A stretch of 64,000 nucleotides of DNA from Vandiemenella viatica (taxonomy: Eukaryota; Arthropoda; Insecta; Orthoptera; Morabidae): positions 33,817,088 through 33,881,087 of the forward strand of contig CM061919.1 in the NCBI GenBank assembly GCA_031002005.1, read 5' to 3'. The notes beneath the pieces are model-generated. The model made no database searches and had not been told where the DNA came from. It saw only the letters and a list, made by a program, of their open reading frames with translations. Every line of letters begins with the position of its first letter. The first letter of the stretch is position 1. Both the position numbers and the translations under genes were made by a program. Below, piece after piece: positions 58,076-64,000 of the stretch.

Positions 58076-58433
58076 AGAAATCTACCCCAAGTAACTAATT
58101 GTCTTTATCTGTGAACGCCGGTGAACTGTGGTAGTTTTTGCTTGATTCAATCCTTGTGCGTTTTGCACAATGCAATACGATGGTAAATTTTCAACACCTC
58201 ACATTGAAAATATTATAACAGGAAATCCAATGACCGAAGGAAATCCATGAAGACAAAATGTAAAATACATAAGTCAGTATTTGTGCAAGTAGGCCTACTT
58301 CGTTACACGCGCACCCATTCTATACCAGGATAGATATTAATAACAGTTATTATAATCTGCTTTCTTAGAAACTATTGCTTAATCTTGTAAATACCTAACA
58401 GTAATAAATTTTGTAATAAATTTTAAAACTTAC

Positions 58434-58600
58434 CTGTTTCATTTAATTCCTTAGCGATCTTTTGTCAAGCTCTGTCCTGTACATTACGATTGCAGTAATG
58501 TGAACGATTAAAACGAATAGTTCAGGAAAGTGCTCAATAATTTCACAAAATTGTATATTAAACTCAAAATCATCACGCATTTTGATAACTGAGAGAACGC
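58434..58600 (-). pseudogene. MADF-domain exon of a PIF/Harbinger-like element
   Basis: Starting at the ATG near 58,582 the minus strand reads FEFNIQFCEIIEHFPEL. After a frameshift it reads YCNRNVQDRA, a stop where Trp is expected, then QKIAKELNET. This is the MADF pattern (L-I-x-x-V-x-x-x-P-x-L-Y...W-x-x-I-A-x-E-L). It ends at a strong splice donor GTAAGT (58,428-58,433). MADF proteins are the second, DNA-binding ORF of many PIF/Harbinger transposons. The assignment is from pattern memory on a short stretch. Confidence 0.55.
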
Positions 58601-58609
58601 GTCGCTTGG

Positions 58610-58815
58610 AGGTCCGCGCCATACGTCTGTTCATTGCGCCCTTCGAGACTTCGAAGGGACGCGGCGCGGACCTCCAAGGGGCGCGCCGCTGCCCCGCCGC
58701 CTCTGTGTGGATTGCGCCATTTGTTAACATAGGAGCGACTTCAAAAAGCGCCGCGTCTGCAACACGTCTCTGCCCGACGTCCGCGCCACGTCCCTTCTGT
58801 GTGAATTGGGCCTTA
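58610..58815 (-). mobile_element. Harbinger-like 5' terminal region
   Basis: A GC-rich block ending TGTGTGAATTGGGCC next to TTA (58,816 region), shared with 18,005-18,187. Read on the minus strand it starts GGCCCAATTCACACA and leads into the MADF start codon, so it would be the terminal inverted repeat and 5' untranslated region. The opposite end was not found. Confidence 0.5.
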
Positions 58816-58876
58816 GGATTCTGAGACGAACCAGATACGTCAACAATTGGTCGGTATCACTGCCTCATAAGAACAA

Positions 58877-60900
58877 TTACTCTGGCTTCTTCCAAGATGC
58901 CATCGTCGTTACAATAATTTTGTGTCTACTCTGTGAATGAATTTGTGTTTCCATAGCCGCAAGGATATGATTGTATTTAATAGAATCTTGTGTCTGTTTT
59001 GAATGTTTAGTTATTTCAAGATTAAGTATATCCAAATCGACTAGCTTCCGACTACGGTAGAGGCTCATATTGAATTTTGTAAACTGATATCGTGGGAAAT
59101 CGTGGCTCTGGCACATAAAAGACTTATGCATGGGTGCAATAATAAAGTTTTCACCAATAAATTGACTGTGTGTAGCATTCTTTATGACTCTAGCAACTTT
59201 TAACTAAATTTTACTGGAATGCGGCTCCATCTGGTCGTCCCAGCAGATGACCGTTATGCTACTTGATTTCGACATCGAAAAAATCCAATTATTATTCAAC
59301 GCTGCCAAGTAAGGTCCATGGAGTGCAATGATTTCTCGTTGACACTTGTCTGATAAATCTTTAGTACAAACGTTAACAACGTGTAAATTGTAATAATGAA
59401 TTTTTTGCATGAACTAGTCATAGTTAACACAGTATAAGACTGTTGATTCTTATCAATTAAAAGTACATCATGCGTTTTCCATTTGACATAGTGGGTTTCC
59501 AAGCCAAGCCATGTAGATTCTTATTTATATTATTTCTCACAGTTAAAATAAGGTACACAACAGCATGTGAATATTTATTTCCTTCATTTCATTGTCGTCG
59601 TATGTAATTTACAATAGACTGACAAGAGAAAACAGTACAAAATTCATTTGTAATCAAAAGGGGGGAAAAAGTGTCGTGCTACGTGGAAAACGGGGGGAGG
59701 GAGGGAGGGAAAGGCCACGTCGGGCTACGTGGTGGGAGGGGGGAGGGGGGTTCACATGAGGCCAAAATAGAGCTATGTGGTTTACGGACGCTCTCTTAGA
59801 GGTGGGATGGGACTAGGAATGGGAAGGAATTTGGTCATGTCCTTCAGAAGAAAGCATCCTGGCATTCGCCTGGAGTGATTTGGGGAAACCATGAAAAACA
59901 CAAATCTGGATGCCCGGACGGGGATTCGAACCTGCTTCCTCCCGAAAGCCAGGCCACAGCGTTAACCGCTCACCCACCACGCTCGGTGCTAGTCTCCTCC
60001 ACACAGGACCAGGATGTCTGCTGATCCAGTCGGCAAATCAATGAGTATTCTTAAATTTTTCCCATCAGTGCCGTATTGAGTGCAGCTATCTGGTAGTACC
60101 TATAGACATTCTCCAAAAGTGCACTGGAAAAGCATATGCCATTCTGTCCCCAAATGTATCTGAATTAGTTGTAGATAATTCGGGTAAGTTTTAGGATTTA
60201 TTAGCACGTCACTGAACTTAATGACTAAGACTAACTGTTATAAAACTTGCTTGCTATATTTTTGCTGTACAAACAGTGTTTCAATTTCTCTAAGATTGCG
60301 GTTCATAGTATTTTGAAGCTTGGTTGCTTTTTCAATGAATGCATCCGCGAGCTTTTGTATTGTCCTAGTCTTATTTATTATGGACGCTTTGAGGTTTGTT
60401 GTTAATATTAATTGTTTTGAAAGGCTAATCTCTACTTTGTCACTCATCTGCTATTCCAAGATATCCAACTGTGATTGCAAATGTGCTAATTTGCATTTCG
60501 TCAGAGTCCCGAAAACTTGCTTCAAAAGGGTTCCAACGCGTTTAGGTCGATTCCTCCCCTGATGAGCCGATCGATCAAATCTTGAAATTCCTGATTCAGG
60601 GCTTGATACAATACCCCGTAGACTGTCTGCCATAGTACGCGTATTTTCATCGTCATGGGAAGGTTTATTTTTGAATGTCTTCTCCAGAACTTAGAAAAAA
60701 CTTAAAATTTGTGCGCTACGATTATGTAATTCTTGAAAGTCAAATTTCGCCACAATCGACCAATGAAAATTCGTCATTACCACACTAGCTTCCTTCGCAG
60801 TGGTAACCTCACTCGTCAGTGAAGTGATTTTAAAAGTGTGGACTCGCACAATCACTGCAATCAATATAAAAAAAATGAATTCTTGTCTGAGTCGATCCAT
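58877..60900 (-). pseudogene. env: Retroelement envelope gene (F-like), decayed
   Basis: A minus-strand env of a gypsy/errantivirus-like element. It would encode a membrane fusion glycoprotein. It starts at 60,900 with a hydrophobic signal-like segment (FIFFILIAVIVRVH). A furin-type basic site R-P-K-R lies near 60,545, followed by a hydrophobic/glycine segment as in baculovirus F-like proteins. A helical heptad-like region is at 60,447-60,238. A C-terminal ectodomain block with CTKDLSDKCQREIIALHG and SKSSSITVICWDD is at 59,410-59,204. Frames are broken at several points, and a SINE interrupts the gene at 59,805-59,995. No function is expected. Assignment rests on layout plus short motifs. Confidence 0.6.
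59805..59995 (-). mobile_element. SINE family B copy inserted in env
   Basis: Minus-strand head with GTTAACGCTGTGGCC and box B GGTTCGAATCCCCGTCC, central domain TGGTTTCCCCAAATCACTCC and GGCGAATGCCAGGA. The adjacent G-rich tract (59,690-59,800) and the GTGGTTTACGGACG block also occur at 28,730-28,795 and 37,375-37,440. Confidence 0.8.
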
Positions 60901-62070
60901 GAGAATTACGAGTTAGTTCCTTCACCAAGTACACTTTGCTAAATGAATTCATACCTACTTGCCTTACTTAGTAAAATACCTAATTACTTATTAAATTTAT
61001 CAGAATAACTATATAATGATACTATTTGTCTTCCCCAATTACATACTATTAACCAAAAATTACCAATCACTGTTAATTCCTATTTGCTTCTTGTTGACTT
61101 ATATTATAAGTTTTACATTTATACCTCAGTCCAGCACTGGCTGTCACTGACATTTGACGTCCTCACGCTTTATCAACGATCCTGTTTTCACCGCGCCAGG
61201 CCCCTGTCCGCCTGCCTCGGCTGCCTTGCACTCCTGCAACCGTATTAACAAGCCAAGGTCTGTATTTTCAATATACTGAATACTATAATAATCCATCCGG
61301 TAGAGAAGACCTCAACCTGATGCATTATGATAAGATTACATCTTCCACACAATAAATAATGTTACAGACACTAGAAATATTATATATAGACAGGATCCTC
61401 ACTGGATGTCTACCCTATATTCCCCCATTCTTATCTCAACTGACCTGCAAATTCTGAAAGAGAGCGTTAATAAGTAGATCACCCAACTTCTCCTTTCCTG
61501 CGAAGATCCTCCAGGCTTGCCGTCTATCTCTAGCTATATTTTGCTAGCCACTTAGGAGGTTTTATTGCCCTGTGAACTACGTGCCGTCTGTCCGGTAGGG
61601 TTGTTGTAGATCCGAGGGCTGTCCTGATCTGTATTACCTCTACGATTATATGAACAACTAACATTTCGCTTACCTGGGCCTGTCTTCGGCTGAGGTTGGG
61701 CCGCCGGTTACACAATCCCATCTGCCCGGTTCGGGCCCCGCTCGTGCTTTCCGGAGCGCTCCACAAGTTTATCGCGCCAAACATAAGGTCTAGCCCAATT
61801 TTTGTGCACAATGGTCTCCCTGCCTTTGGATTTCAACCTCACCGTCAATGCCGATGGAAATTCCAGGACCTCTTACTGGCCCGCCTACATGGTTTTCCAC
61901 TTGCCACAGCTTCCTGGCTTCCGGTATGGGTGGTTAAACATAACGTACGACCATATAGATATATTCTGTGTCTTGATTATCTGTCGTATTGCTTCCTATG
62001 TGCGTCAAATGTATTCACGTTACTTTTGCGCACACTGTTCCATATCCTTTTGAGCTTGTGTGCCAAACTC
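60901..62070. other. Spacer between env and pol of the gypsy element
   Basis: A 93-codon minus-strand frame (61,811-61,530) is arginine-rich but has no domain I can name. The rest is AT-rich with no gene seen. Confidence 0.35.
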
Positions 62071-62071
62071 C

Positions 62072-64000
62072 TCACTTCCGGAATGTTGACTTGTTTTCGA
62101 CCAGGAAACATAGTGAAAGGCGCTTCCATTTCCTATCCATAAAGGCGTTTTTCAGTTGATCTATGCAATTATAAGTGCTAACAACATACTTTAACATGCT
62201 AGACCAATTCCTTTGGGACTTATTCAAATAGCAAAGCAAGGAATTAATGATGGTTTTTTTGCACTCGCTCACAACGACCATTTGAGGCCGAATTTAACGG
62301 AGTTGCTTTTAGCTTCTCGATACCCAGAAGCTTGCAAGTTTTTGTGAATAAGTGAGATAAGAAGTTACTTTCGCAGTCACTTAAGATCACCCGTGGTACG
62401 CAAAGCGAAGTATCCAGTGAACGACAAATGTGTAGGCTTCATCTCAGCCAACTGATTGGGTAACGGTACTATGACAAAGTACCGGTAAATGCGTCAATCA
62501 TGGTTAAAATATATAAATGACCTTCCTCGCTGCGATTGAACAGCCCCATGATGTCTAATTGCTCGCTTTCAAACGGTGGCATGGTTCTGGGTGTAACTGA
62601 AGTTTCTCTCTCTCTCTTCAGACTTCTGTGCGCTCGCTACATACCAGAAGACTCTGTACATAACGTTTACTGTCTTGCCTCCTAGTAGGCCACCAGAATT
62701 CCTTTGCTATAGTATGATTCACACTCTTCCAGCCAGTAAGTCATCCAAAGATACCGTCATGATGTAATTTGATAAGGGTGATTGGAGGACGATCACGAGC
62801 TCTTCGTATTTTGTATCATGGCATAGAAAATTCTCCTGCATCACAAATTTCTTCCTGCCTCGTGAGCTTACGAATGCTCCACAGGAATATTTGTGAGATT
62901 GGGTTCTTCCTTTGCTGTTACTTTACTTATTTTACGACTCAAACTGTCTGCATTCCCGTGATTAACACCTGCTCAGTGGCGTTCTGTGTAATTATACTCA
63001 GCAAGTTGCAGAGCTCACCGTGTCAACCTATTAGAAGGGTCCTTGACCGTTAGCAACCACCGAAGGGTGGCGCGGTCAGTCACGATCTCGAACTTCGGTC
63101 GTAGGAGATTTCATCCACTTTATTGCCCATACCACCCCCAACAGCTCACGATCCCTCGCGCTGTATCGATATTTAGCTGGCTTCAGTTGTCTTGATGTAT
63201 AACAAATTGGCTTATCCTTACCACCCACCAGCTGTGATAAAACTACGCTCATGGCGATTGAAGAAGCATCCTTGGCTAAAATCAGAGTAACAGAAAAGAG
63301 GCTGCGTAGTTAGAATTTCCTTTAGAGATTCCATGGCTTGCGTGCACTTAGCGGTCCATTGAAACTACACCCCCTTCCGTAGGAGCTCCGTCAGTGGTTT
63401 CGCTTTCTTTGTGTAGTCCTTAATAAAATTGCATTAATAATTGGATATCCCTAGGAATAATTGAAGTTCCTTAACATTCGCAAGGATGGGGATGTCTTTC
63501 ACTACCTAAATCAGTCTCGGATAAGGTTATATCTTGTGTTGAGTGATTACATAACCCTACTGTTCTGTTTTGGGCAGCACAAAATGGCATATTTTGAGGG
63601 ATAGTGTTAGGTTAGCTTTTCGTAATCTGTTAAACGCATATTTTGAGATGTCCAACCCACTCATCAAACGTTCTTGAGAACACTACTACGACATCTAAGT
63701 TGGCGAGTGTGGAATGTGGTTTCATCCCTCGCAGCACCGAGTGCACTAGTTTTCGGAAGGTGCATGGCGCATTGCAAAACCCGAGAGGGGTTTTACAAAA
63801 CTAGTAATGGCCATTGGGGATGTTCTTTTTAGCTACTGGAATTTAATGGTAACCGGAACGCAATGCCAAGATAATCTATGGTCTCTGCAATGGATGGTAT
63901 GGTATAGACAGCCGCCGTACTAACACTGTTCAGCCCCCTATAATCTATGCACAACCAATACTGCGTCTTGCAGATGGTAGCGGTGGTCTGTGAAGGGCGC
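62072..64000 (-). pseudogene. pol: Ty3/gypsy pol (RT-RNase H-integrase), decayed, runs off the window
   Basis: Minus strand, 5' to 3' from the right edge. Reverse transcriptase: CIDYRGLNSVSTAAVYTIPS near 63,950-63,890 and SGFCNAPCTF near 63,790. RNase H: PICYTSRQLKPAKYRYSARE near 63,210-63,150 and EVLGVVWAIKWMK near 63,140. Integrase: RTMPPFESEQLDIMGLF (62,590-62,535), HLYILTMIDAFTG, LSDCESNFLSHLFT near 62,360 and the Glu region KATPLNSASNGRCERV near 62,290, where the catalytic Asp of the second block and the Glu position are readable. The C-terminal part is 62,281-62,072. The Y-x-D-D box is not readable as such. Many stops. Its 5' part lies outside the window. Confidence 0.78.

Overview
Arthropod genomic DNA, most likely an insect. 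It is AT-rich, has no bacterial gene density, and carries tRNA-derived SINEs, RTE-like LINEs, a ZMYM1-type hAT element, Ty3/gypsy elements and Polinton/Maverick elements, with introns of about 80 nt inside one Polinton gene. I see no host single-copy gene, rRNA or credible functional tRNA. The species cannot be named from this window. Essentially all of it is transposable-element DNA in layers.

Layout. (1) 310-15,025 is a giant imperfect palindrome whose arms carry mirrored SINEs and short tandem units. It is foldback-like, and the left arm is interrupted by a 3.6-kb repeat-rich insertion. (2) 16,725-40,735 is one minus-strand RTE-like LINE (LINE A) split by three insertions: a hAT element (17,802-21,626), a second copy of the 3.6-4.1-kb element (23,195-27,319), and a plus-strand LINE (LINE B, 27,342-40,210). 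LINE B is itself split by a 9.88-kb palindromic Polinton derivative (28,141-38,018) with a perfect 6-bp target duplication. (3) 40,985-42,765 holds fragments of a plus-strand gypsy pol gene with a LINE 3' end between them. (4) 42,852-55,926 is the gene set of a second Polinton: major capsid, penton-like minor capsid, adenovirus-type protease, PLA2/pX-like protein, packaging ATPase, fibre-like protein, a DUF8207-like protein, integrase and protein-primed DNA polymerase B. Nearly all are broken by stops or frameshifts. (5) 56,290-64,000 holds a ~190-bp tandem repeat, a LINE fragment, a PIF/Harbinger-like 5' end, and a decayed minus-strand gypsy retroelement with an F-like env. Its pol gene runs off the window.

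How the Polinton genes fit together: integrase and PolB form the mobility/replication module; capsid, penton, protease, pX-like protein and ATPase form the virion morphogenesis module. The capsid block (minus) and the ATPase-to-integrase block (plus) diverge from a palindromic TATA sequence at 45,847-45,858.

The most unusual signal is at the 5' end of PolB (53,066-55,926). The gene appears spliced, and its N-terminal part comprises tandem copies of two microexons (63 nt and 36 nt). All lie in phase 1, with all 63-nt exons using a GC donor and all 36-nt exons a GT donor. Any unit can therefore be gained, lost or skipped without changing frame. A 956-bp solo LTR sits in one of the introns.
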